64,000 nucleotides of DNA from Sphingobacterium spiritivorum (GTDB taxonomy: Bacteria > Bacteroidota > Bacteroidia > Sphingobacteriales > Sphingobacteriaceae). Of this stretch, positions 21,001 to 26,512 are shown one piece after another. The first letter of the stretch is position 1. Every line of letters starts with the position of its first letter. The notes under the pieces are model-generated. The model was not told the origin of the DNA and searched no databases. It was given only the letters and a program-made list of their open reading frames with translations. The position numbers were made by a program, and so were the translations under genes. The DNA is taken from NCBI RefSeq assembly GCF_016725325.1, contig NZ_CP068083.1, positions 124,001-188,000 of the forward strand. The letters are read 5' to 3'.

Positions 21001-21870
21001 GACTTCAGATCCGGAATCTGCTGTACGTGGATCATGTACTCTTCCTGAGAGACTGGATAAATCCATACTCTTGTATAGTGGAGTATTATCTGTAGCTGAT
21101 TTGAAGAAGCCTTTATTATTAACAAAGAACGTAAAAGAGATTCCGTTATTTCCGTTATTATCCACATTGTAGACATATCCGTCTTTTGTTAATATCTTAA
21201 ATTTACCATAGAACCCACCGATATTAGAAAAACCGTTTCCTATTGTATAAATATCCATATTAAGAACATTCATATAAACCCGGCCCTTAATCCAGTTTGT
21301 TTTAGCAGCATTGGCTACAGAAATATCCCAGGCGGGAATATATACAGCATTTGTAGCCTGTGTCCAGTTACCATTGCCTGAAATATTTTCTCTTCCACCA
21401 GAACCGGTACCATTACCATGAGCAAGAAACTCTACCCTGTAAATTCCTTCCTGTGTTACTGTATGGTAGATTGGAGTATAAGCATTCGCCGGAGATGTCT
21501 GTCCGGGTAACCTCGGACCTTCAAGTTCGGCAGTTCTGTTACTGATATTTCCAGCATTGTTGCCTATAGTGAGTGCCAGTTCCGTTCCGTTAGGTCCGAA
21601 CAATTTAATCCTGGCATTAGTACCTGATTGGGCACTTGATGCCAACGTTAGCGTTTCTCCAGACTTAGCATATACATAATGTGTACCAGTCGTAGGAAAT
21701 GGATAAGCATTTGCATTTACGTCTGTACTTGAACGCAAAGAAGCTCTTCCTCCGCTTACCCCACTCGGATATAAATCTCTGGAACCATCCGCATACGTAT
21801 TCAATCCCAGGCAAAGAGATATAAATACGAGTACGATGTAAACAATACAATTTTTGTTAAAATTTTGCAT
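12034..21870 (-). CDS. Giant repetitive T9SS type-B adhesin, SprB-like (3278 aa, cassette A)
   Basis: This is a very large secreted surface protein, probably an adhesin. A signal peptide ends near LNTYA-DG. Residues 26 to about 530 form the module shared with the 1206-aa protein (DGSRDLYPSGVSGGRASL, VYWDDTDIPN). DUF11 repeats follow from about 531, including a diverged unit at about 688 and then nine near-identical 123-aa units at about 807-1913. Three more DUF11-like domains run to about 2300. Seven 97-aa cadherin-like units (TTSVLDNDQLNG, YPYTICELLNPANCSD) occupy about 2301-2979. Two further DUF11 domains precede the type-B sorting domain at about 3194-3278 (IPNVFTPNGDGQNDKFEIEG, INRWGNEVYRN, VLIKRN). 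It heads a PorP/SprF-OmpA operon, as SprB does with SprF. Its ligand is unknown, and orthology to SprB is by layout only. Confidence 0.9.
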   Translation of the reverse strand: MQNFNKNCIVYIVLVFISLCLGLNTYADGSRDLYPSGVSGGRASLRSSTDVNANAYPFPTTGTHYVYAKSGETLTLASSAQSGTNARIKLFGPNGTELALTIGNNAGNISNRTAELEGPRLPGQTSPANAYTPIYHTVTQEGIYRVEFLAHGNGTGSGGRENISGNGNWTQATNAVYIPAWDISVANAAKTNWIKGRVYMNVLNMDIYTIGNGFSNIGGFYGKFKILTKDGYVYNVDNNGNNGISFTFFVNNKGFFKSATDNTPLYKSMDLSSLSGRVHDPRTADSGSEVTHKIFYTLPANDLPNSANGAVPGGNTWLRNNRIVPKVEQLKVIGVDGTNGQVSNKGGKISFETGNTGQYKIVIESNGGTSFPARTLTGIALAGVNNILWDGKDGAGNPLPQGNVPAKISVQLQGAEVHFPYLDMEINPNGIILELLSDDLSSVESNIVYWDDTDIPNTSSGTNSSPKNASHFVLPNGTPSSGSNANGHKWGANTTATSGTFGDIKAMDTWTFILGPVETLQTQIAVKVADLKIESISTSNGVVKVGDEIVYNVVVKNDGPSDVEGAPFSFNAPTGYEVVSATPKTVCAGGGEISPSITSNKFNSALNMPNGCSITYEIKVKPTSTAPFGPITVDATIMRPNDVTDPDATNPDINTPPTDPYFECGNGVAGAGCNNIKNNTTVTLIDLLTATKSIVGNPVTLKPGQAITYQIKIKNSNTVAKTPVQVSDVIPAGLSQISAITNGGTYNPANRTITWSNLSIAGNSELTLSFNAVVDANLAAGTTAIKNTAIVTDPIDPTVPVTPEVEVPTEGKITSVKSIVGNPTSVKSGDELEYRIVLTNSYGTAKTGVTVSDALAAELNAPTAISNGGSLSGNTINWTNLTVPANGTLTLSFKAVVKANLAAGTVSIKNTAIVTDPIDPTVPVTPEVEVPTEGKITSVKSIVGNPTKVKSGDELEYRIVLTNSYGTAKTGVTVSDALAAELNTPTAISNGGSLSGNTINWTNLTVPANGTLTLSFKAVVKANLAAGTVSIKNTAIVTDPIDPTVPVTPEVEVPTEGKITSVKSIVGNPTKVKSGDELEYRIVLTNSYGTVKTGVTVSDDLAAELNAPTAISNGGSLSGNTINWTNLTVPANGTLTLSFKAVVKANLPTGTTAIKNTAIVTDPIDPTVPVTPEVEVPTEGKITSVKSIVGNPTSVKSGDELEYRIVLTNSYGTAKTGVTVSDALAAELNAPTAISNGGSLSGNTINWTNLTVPANGTLTLSFKAVVKANLAAGTVSIKNTAIVTDPIDPTVPVTPEVEVPTEGKITSVKSIVGNPTKVKSGDELEYRIVLTNSYGTAKTGVTVSDALAAELNAPTAISNGGSLSGNTINWTNLTVPANGTLTLSFKAVVKANLAAGTVSIKNTAIVTDPIDPTVPVTPEVEVPTEGKITSVKSIVGNPTSVKSGDELEYRIVLTNSYGTAKTGVTVSDALAAELNAPTAISNGGSLSGNTINWTNLTVPANGTLTLSFKAVVKANLAAGTVSIKNTAIVTDPIDPTVPVTPEVEVPTEGKITSVKSIVGNPTKVKSGDELEYRIVLTNSYGTAKTGVTVSDALAAELNAPTAISNGGSLSGNTINWTNLTVPANGTLTLSFKAVVKANLAAGTVSIKNTAIVTDPIDPTVPVTPEVEVPTEGKITSVKSIVGNPTKVKSGDELEYRIVLTNSYGTAKTGVTVSDALAAELNAPTAISNNGQLTGNTINWTNLTVPANGTLTLSFKAVVKANLAAGTVSIKNTAIVTDPIDPTVPVTPEVEVPTEGKITSVKSIVGNPTSVKSGDELEYRIVLTNSYGTAKTGVTVSDALAAELNAPTAISNGGSLSGNTINWTNLTVPANGTLTLSFKAVVKANLPTGTTAIKNTAIVTDPIDPTVPVTPEVEVKVPSIALVKESVLNDENGDQTVQKGETITYTFKVFNNGGTIVNNLVVNDTKLNIVNLTVIPSLLNPGETGTATASYTLTQADIDAGNVTNTALAKGTDPRGRDVTDISGTAVDNNTPTVTVLPKQPSLILHKTGTYVDKDNNGSTNVGDVIKYHFEVINNGNVTVKEIRINDPKVTVTGGPVDLAPGSSDATTFSAEYVIKQEDIDRGGVYNLATAEGKDPDGDKVTVTSKDPNPISTDPGVDPGCLTCTITPLDRKGEITVMKTANLSQQFRYAGEKIEYDIVVSNTGNVTLKDVKVTDANADNKNIGTIAELKVGQSETFKAYHTITAADMLQGYVSNIAVAVGNDPKNNPVTGESKSGNPTQPKDPVDPNCKTCTITPLPWKEIKANNDTPPAINGKDGGSTTSVLDNDQLNGQPVVPAEVKLTPGTSPNKGITMNPDGTITVSPETPGGIYEYPYTICELLNPANCSDAKATVVVEAAPIKANNDTPPAINGKDGGSTTSVLDNDQLNGQPVVPAEVKLTPGTSPNTGITMNPNGTITVSPETPAGIYEYPYTICELLNPANCSDAKATVVVEAAPIKANNDTPPAINGKDGGSTTSVLDNDQLNGKPVVPAEVKLTPGTSPNKGITMNPDGTVTVSPETPAGIYEYPYTICELLNPANCSDAKVTVVVEAAVIKANNDTPPAINGKDGGSTTSVLDNDQLNGKPVVPAEVKLTPDTSPNTGITMNPDGTVTVSPETPAGIYEYPYTICELLNPANCSDAKVTVVVEAAVIKANNDTPPAINGKDGGSTTSVLDNDQLNGKPVVPAEVKLTPGTSPNKGITMNPDGTVTVSPETPAGIYEYPYTICELLNPANCSDAKVTVVVEAAVIKANNDTPPAINGKDGGSTTSVLDNDQLNGKPVVPAEVKLTPGTSPNKGITMNPDGTVTISPETPAGVYEYPYTICELLNPANCSDAKVTVVVEAAPIKANSDTPVPVNGKNGKTIPSVLDNDQLNGKPVVPAEVKLTPGTSPNKGITMNPDGTITVSPETPAGNYEYPYTICEVLNPANCSNTVVRITVVEPKLEIVKVADRSRVKVAGEEITYTITVKNTGGVEFNNLVLTDVMFPAWNEKIAVLAVGATRSFSLTHKVTQDEIENGVLVNIAKVNAQDPDGKPYQPEAKIETPVDNLAGVTVVKTGDRKEVKERGDKIVYTITVENTGNKILYSVEVTDPLTKLSKTINQLTPGQKEVFTTEYVVIQSDFDLAEIENTAFVKAKDGKGNAVDASGQYNVTVSPLPLHIPNVFTPNGDGQNDKFEIEGIERFDRVEMTIINRWGNEVYRNSRYDNNWVGEGLNEGTYYYIIETHKGSTKQLHKGWVLIKRN
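12934..14970 (-). repeat. Seven tandem 291-bp units encoding cadherin-like domains
   Basis: Seven units of exactly 97 codons, each starting IKANNDTPPAINGKDGGSTT or a variant, run from 14970 to 12934. Six are nearly identical in DNA. The seventh (C-terminal) has drifted (ANSDTPVPVNGKNGKTIPSV). Each unit carries two Cys (YTICELLNPANC) that could form an intradomain disulphide outside the cell. Variant residues (GQ/GK, NKG/NTG, PGT/PDT) are shuffled between units. Confidence 0.93.
16132..19452 (-). repeat. Nine tandem 369-bp units encoding DUF11-like domains
   Basis: The stretch is exactly 9 x 369 = 3321 bp. Each unit encodes 123 residues beginning VPTEGKITSVKSIVGNPT and ending PIDPTVPVTPEVE. 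Units differ at few sites: SVKSG versus KVKSG, NLAAGTVSI versus NLPTGTTAI, and GGSLSG versus NGQLTG once. These variants recur in non-neighbouring units, as expected from recombination between copies. The near-identity also produces a series of plus-strand antisense ORFs spaced 369 bp apart, which are artefacts. Confidence 0.96.
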
Positions 21871-22463
21871 ATTCGGTTAACAATTATTTGACTTTTCATT
21901 ATCTTTCCTAAGCAGCATACTCATCAGGGCAACGATGCGGAAGAGGAATCTTCCTAATACAAACTGAGCAGTTTAAGCTCCCTTTTTATACGCTTTACTT
22001 TGGCGGGACAAATATTGACAACCTGTCCAAAATCAATGGTCTCATTATCTAAAACTGTTGTACAAGACAATAAATTGAGACAAACGGACTTGGAAATAAA
22101 TTTTATAATTTATTGAAAATTAGATATTTATAAATTTTTCGTAAAAATCAAAACTGAGAGACACTTGTCTGTCTGTTTTTAAGAAATGAACAGCAGCACA
22201 TATAGAATTTATAGAAAAAAAAGATTTTCCATATGGATTTTCAGAGCCAAACGGTAATTACATGATGATAAATCAATACTGTAATTATAAGCATACATTA
22301 TTCTGCATATTGCGAGTGCAAAAAGAGTAATGGATTTTCGGGAAATGATATTGATTTCAGGAGAACAGGAAATTCCTGATCACTTTAAACAAGTGGGCGC
22401 ATGCAAGAATTACAGATAAGAATTCTTACCTGTTAAGAGGAAAAGATAAAAATTTCGGATCTT
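21871..22463. other. Intergenic region upstream of the cassette A adhesin
   Basis: No gene is seen here. This AT-rich 593 bp must hold the promoter and leader of cassette A. The best -7 candidate on the minus strand, AATATTTG, has one mismatch to TAnnTTTG and I do not call it. Near the other end, 22412-22433 (ACAG..CTGT around the perfect palindrome TAAGAATTCTTA at 22417-22428) is a symmetrical element just beyond the stop of the regulator gene. It may be a weak terminator or an operator. Confidence 0.5.
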
Positions 22464-24020
22464 TTACTTTGATTCTTCCCGTAAACGAGAGATCAGAACA
22501 GACGGAGAGATTCCGGTTACGGCCTTAAATACTGCTGAAAATTTGCTGTGCGAAGAAAAGCCTGCCAGATCTGCAATATGGGAGAGTTTGCAATGTCTTA
22601 ATTTGGGTTCGTCCTGCAATCTCTGGATGATATGACGTACTCTGTATTCGTTTATATAATGAGAAAAGTCTTTCCCTCTATAGGTATTGACGATGTACGA
22701 AAGATAATTGGTATTCGTATGAAGACGTGCTGCTACAGAAGAAAGAGATATTTCTTTGTTAATGAAATAAGACTGCTCTTCAAGCTGTGTTAAGTCACTC
22801 AATATGCGTTCTTCTGTTTCCCTGGTAATTCTAAGATCTCTGCTTTCTACTTTTGTCGATTGTAGTCTATCAGATTGACTACCCCGAAGTCCAAATTTCT
22901 CAACATCACGTATAATATGATTGAATTTCATATTCTGCATCTTTCTATTCCATATGTAAAATATGAGGCTTACAGCACTAACAATAAACAGAAAAACAGA
23001 TAGAAAGATCAGATACTTTTTATTTCGGGACTCCGTATGTTGTGTATCGTGAAATTCTTTGATCAGTTGATTAGATATTTTTAATGTCAGATCATTCTTT
23101 TTTCTTATTTCTTCCATATAGCGTTCGCTATATTCTACAGCCTTTGTCTGATCATTTGTTAATTTGTAATATGTTGCAAAACTTTCATACAAAAGACTTT
23201 TCAGTTCCGCTCTGTCGGATGAAGCAATGTAAACTTCTGCCTGTTTAAAATAGGAATAGGCTTTAGCATATTGCTTTTGTTTCATTTCCACCTCTCCCAT
23301 TGCTCTGAAAATATAAGGGCGAAGATTGCTTTCCTGTTCCCCTAGCTTCTGCAAAGATGAATTCAGATAGTGTCTGGCCTTTTGCAGATCATTGGTTTCC
23401 AGATAACATATCCCCAATAACTGATCATTTGTAGCATGCACAATTATTGCTCTCGGACTTGAAGGGATTTGTTTCAAATGTTGCATCCCGGTTTCCAGTT
23501 CCTTTATGGCCTCTTTAAACTTTTTGTTTTCCAGATAATAGAAAGCTCTCTCCTGATAAATATTGGCTGAGGTAAGATCATATCCTTCTTTACCTTTAAG
23601 TCTTTTATTTGCCTTTTCGGCTTCTGCAAGGTGTTTTCGTCCCTCTTCTACCAGACCTACATTGCGGAAGGTAGTCGCTATAAATCCGGAAGTCCGGACT
23701 GTCCATTCCAGATAATCAAAATCCTTTGCTATTTTTTGTGCCCGGATTGCATTGACCAAAGCTGCGGTAAAATCTCCGGTGCTATGTTTGATATTCGCCA
23801 GTAGCATCAGCGATTTAATCTGCTCCTCTCCTTTATTCGCAATGGACAACAGCGAGTCAGCAAGAACATTTGCTCTCTTCACATCTGATGCAATCATTGC
23901 GCCGTACACTTTATTGTACACACTATCAAAAGCAGCATTTTCCTGAGCCCGAAGCGGGACTGTCATATACAATCCGATAAGGAGCAGTAAGACAAATCTT
24001 ATTTTTTTCACGGTAAACAA
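22464..24020 (-). CDS. Membrane-anchored TPR protein with C-terminal AraC-type DNA-binding domain
   Basis: This is probably a transcriptional regulator that senses something in the periplasm. The 518 residues comprise a signal peptide (MFTVKKIRFVLLLLIGLYMT, cleaved near LRA-QE), TPR-like helical repeats at about 30-325, one transmembrane helix at about 340-362 (KYLIFLSVFLFIVSAVSLIF), a linker, and an AraC-family double helix-turn-helix at about 415-518 (ISLSSVAARLHTNTNYLSYI, LSHIADLAGFSSHSKFSAVF). This layout is common in Bacteroidota and differs from hybrid two-component systems in lacking kinase and receiver domains. It lies directly upstream of cassette A on the same strand, 593 bp from the adhesin start, and is followed in the upstream direction by two more AraC-type genes. 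Control of the adhesins is inference from position. Confidence 0.85.
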   Translation of the reverse strand: MFTVKKIRFVLLLLIGLYMTVPLRAQENAAFDSVYNKVYGAMIASDVKRANVLADSLLSIANKGEEQIKSLMLLANIKHSTGDFTAALVNAIRAQKIAKDFDYLEWTVRTSGFIATTFRNVGLVEEGRKHLAEAEKANKRLKGKEGYDLTSANIYQERAFYYLENKKFKEAIKELETGMQHLKQIPSSPRAIIVHATNDQLLGICYLETNDLQKARHYLNSSLQKLGEQESNLRPYIFRAMGEVEMKQKQYAKAYSYFKQAEVYIASSDRAELKSLLYESFATYYKLTNDQTKAVEYSERYMEEIRKKNDLTLKISNQLIKEFHDTQHTESRNKKYLIFLSVFLFIVSAVSLIFYIWNRKMQNMKFNHIIRDVEKFGLRGSQSDRLQSTKVESRDLRITRETEERILSDLTQLEEQSYFINKEISLSSVAARLHTNTNYLSYIVNTYRGKDFSHYINEYRVRHIIQRLQDEPKLRHCKLSHIADLAGFSSHSKFSAVFKAVTGISPSVLISRLREESK

Positions 24021-24070
24021 TTATTATAGTAATGGCGTTGAAATCATTTCGTCAGATCAGACAGTATTCC

Positions 24071-25147
24071 CTAAACAAGCTGGCTTTTGAGCTTCCTCTC
24101 TCTAAACATTAAAGGCGTACAAGATTGCTCGTCACGGAAACATCTGTAAAAAGAGGCTTTGGATCTGAATCCGCAATCCGCAGCAAGCTGTTCCATCGAA
24201 AGGTTAAAACGCTGATCGGCAAGCATACTGCAGGCATAACGAACTCTCAGCTGATTAACATAGGTGATAAAACTCTGTCCGTAATGTTGTTCAAAAATCA
24301 GCAATAGCTGTTCTTTAGGAATTTTTAGATTTTTGGACAGTTTCAACATGTTAAACCTCATATCCAGGTACCTTTCCGGCACTAAATATTCGTCTATACG
24401 CTGAATCCATAATTTTCTTTCCTGCTCATCAGGATATATATCCTGCATCCCTTTGTCTGCCCGCCTGACTATTTCGGATACACCTCTTTGTTGATGCATC
24501 AACAAGTAAAAATAGTGCAGATAGGCTGCTGATACAGCAATAAACATAGCAAAGAACAACAAGAGGCCGGATAATGAGGATACTGCATCCTGCTTATAAA
24601 CAATATAGTTGTATGCCACCAACATCATAAAGAAAGCCAGTATAAACAACAATATTACACTGATATAATCGAGATATGCATTACTGTCAACAGATGTTTC
24701 GGTCTTTCTTCCCAGATTAAAAATAATGGCAAGTGCGTATACAAACCAAATACCAGCAGTACAGGTATACAGAATACTGTAATAAATATATCCATAATCG
24801 GTACGAAAGGATGCAGAAGAGACAAAAAGAAAATAAAACGGAAGCATCAGCACCATAGGTAATAAGTGCCAGATATCCTGTTTGGACCACCCTGTTCTTT
24901 CTGTCGCTTTAAATCTAATATAACCACAAGAACCAAATATCCAGCATAAGGGGGAAGCCTTATCTAGATATGAAAGGGAAGGATAAATATAACTGCATAC
25001 CACTGTAAACAATGTATAAAAGATAAATATTACCAAAATACATTGCGTAACGCGGTCAATAAATGCCGTACTCTTTGTAAACAGTATAAAGCCTAGTGTC
25101 ACACCGGCCATCAACAGAATAGCTGTAAAAAGTATGGTAGTGATCAT
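24071..25147 (-). CDS. AraC-family regulator with multi-pass membrane N-terminus (358 aa)
   Basis: The N-terminal 220 residues or so are highly hydrophobic, with about six or seven predicted transmembrane helices (MITTILFTAILLMAGVTLGF, YISVILLFILAFFMMLVAYN and others). The C-terminal 100 residues are an AraC-type DNA-binding domain (LRVRYACSMLADQRFNLSME, CGFRSKASFYRCFRDEQ, TPLMF). Such membrane-embedded AraC proteins are frequent in Bacteroidota and their signals are mostly unknown. Its start overlaps the stop of the upstream paralogue by four bases (ATGA), so the two are translationally coupled and may act together. It ends 50 bases before the TPR-AraC gene. Confidence 0.82.
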   Translation of the reverse strand: MITTILFTAILLMAGVTLGFILFTKSTAFIDRVTQCILVIFIFYTLFTVVCSYIYPSLSYLDKASPLCWIFGSCGYIRFKATERTGWSKQDIWHLLPMVLMLPFYFLFVSSASFRTDYGYIYYSILYTCTAGIWFVYALAIIFNLGRKTETSVDSNAYLDYISVILLFILAFFMMLVAYNYIVYKQDAVSSLSGLLLFFAMFIAVSAAYLHYFYLLMHQQRGVSEIVRRADKGMQDIYPDEQERKLWIQRIDEYLVPERYLDMRFNMLKLSKNLKIPKEQLLLIFEQHYGQSFITYVNQLRVRYACSMLADQRFNLSMEQLAADCGFRSKASFYRCFRDEQSCTPLMFRERKLKSQLV

Positions 25148-26130
25148 TGCTTGATTAGGGACAAGTTTTCTCTGAATTCTGATGGAGTAATCCCCATATA
25201 CTGTTTAAAGTATTTATTAAAAGTAGTTTTAGAATTAAATCCACACTGAAAAGCTAAAGATTCTATCTTGAGTACATATCCTCCTTCTCTGAATAACTTG
25301 ACAGCATGTGCAATACGGTATTCGGCAATCCATTCATAAAAATTTTTACCAAGATAATTATTGAGCAATACAGATAGCTGTTGTCTGCTTATTCCGATTT
25401 CATCCGCAAGCCGGTCTGCAGAAAGTCCGGTATCCAGATATAACTGCTGTTCTTCTACTGATCTGACCAGATCTTGTCTGTACAGTTCCCAATGTGCTTC
25501 TTTCATAGGAACTTCTTCCAGGAATGGAATCTGTGCTATAGACAGTTTCCGTCCCGCAGTATTTGTCTGTTCAAATGATAAGCTTAGGCGACGGATCAGA
25601 AAATCAAAACTTAATAATGCAGAAAGAACGGACAGCAGACAGATAATAATCATGGGATCAATATCATAATCAAACTGTAATCTGTGATGCAAAACAAGTG
25701 TCAGGAAACCGAATTCAATAGCACAGAAAATAAAAAAAAGCTTAATAAATAAGGACACTTTTACATTCTCTTTAGTTGAAGTCCATTTTTTCATATTCAG
25801 CAGTATCATTACCGTATAACTCATACTGGAAGAACATACCAAAAGGGCATTTATCAAAGAATAGGAATAGAACAGAATGGGTGAAGTATCAGCAGTATAA
25901 ATCCATATTGTACAGAGTATAAAAGGTAAAAAATGGAGCAGCATGTGCCGCATCCGCATATATCTCTTATAAAATGTCTGTTGTATCAGGTACAAGATAG
26001 GACCATACAACAGCGAAAACGGAATACCTATATTTAAAAACAGTGCCGCAAGATGCAATAGCGTTAATAAACCGATCAGTAGAATCAGGGAATTAAATAC
26101 ACGATCGGGTAAAATTCTATCAATTTGCAT
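25144..26130 (-). CDS. AraC-family regulator with multi-pass membrane N-terminus (328 aa)
   Basis: This is the second gene of the same design. About five or six hydrophobic helices fill residues 1-205 (SLILLIGLLTLLHLAALFLN, LINALLVCSSSMSYTVMILL, MIIICLLSVLSALLSFDFLI). They are followed by an AraC-type double helix-turn-helix (LSADRLADEIGISRQQLSVL, IESLAFQCGFNSKTTFNKYF, GITPSEFRENL). The second helix-turn-helix is close to consensus. It is first in a short unit with the 358-aa regulator (ATGA overlap). A candidate promoter (TATATTTG, 26245-26252) lies about 115 bases upstream. Target genes are unknown. The neighbouring adhesin cassettes and antiporter are the obvious candidates. Confidence 0.82.
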   Translation of the reverse strand: MQIDRILPDRVFNSLILLIGLLTLLHLAALFLNIGIPFSLLYGPILYLIQQTFYKRYMRMRHMLLHFLPFILCTIWIYTADTSPILFYSYSLINALLVCSSSMSYTVMILLNMKKWTSTKENVKVSLFIKLFFIFCAIEFGFLTLVLHHRLQFDYDIDPMIIICLLSVLSALLSFDFLIRRLSLSFEQTNTAGRKLSIAQIPFLEEVPMKEAHWELYRQDLVRSVEEQQLYLDTGLSADRLADEIGISRQQLSVLLNNYLGKNFYEWIAEYRIAHAVKLFREGGYVLKIESLAFQCGFNSKTTFNKYFKQYMGITPSEFRENLSLIKQ

Positions 26131-26512
26131 TACTTTATTTAAACATTGAAATAAGATGTAAACTGCTTGATAATATCTTAAGAAAGCTATTAAAAAGAAA
26201 TCAAAAAGAATACTGGAAAAGGTTTAGGTATTCAAATTGAAAGACAAATATATCGAGACCAATCTTCTTTAGACAAAATAAATTTCAAATAACTACCTAC
26301 AATTAAAACATTAAACCTTAATGTTATTTTATTTATAAGGTACATATATTAACGCATAAAAAAATAACATTGGTCACTTTTTTTAATTTACGATAAGCTG
26401 AAAAATACTAAGAAAACTATCTATACTTCAACAGATTACATTCAATAAGTGCTGCAAGATTTGTATTTATATGTATGATCCGGAATATTAAGCAATAAAT
26501 AGGAAGATTTAT
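26131..26512. other. Intergenic region upstream of the membrane AraC pair
   Basis: No gene is seen here. It contains the candidate promoter at 26245-26277. It also has a 24-bp element around 26358-26384 with core AACATTGGTCACTT, which resembles a sequence upstream of the cassette B adhesin (46796-46820) with about three transitions. No hairpin with a T-run was recognised after the antiporter gene. Confidence 0.5.
26245..26277 (-). promoter_or_regulatory. Candidate Bacteroidota promoter for the membrane AraC pair
   Basis: On the minus strand TTTG (26274-26277) is followed after 21 bases by TATATTTG (26245-26252). This matches TTTG-N19-21-TAnnTTTG. The distance to the ATG at 26130 is about 115 bases. 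Confidence 0.45.

Noticed and set aside
22464..24020. Hybrid two-component system regulator
   Set aside because: There is no histidine kinase, ATPase or receiver domain. Only TPR helices, one TM helix and an AraC-type domain are present.
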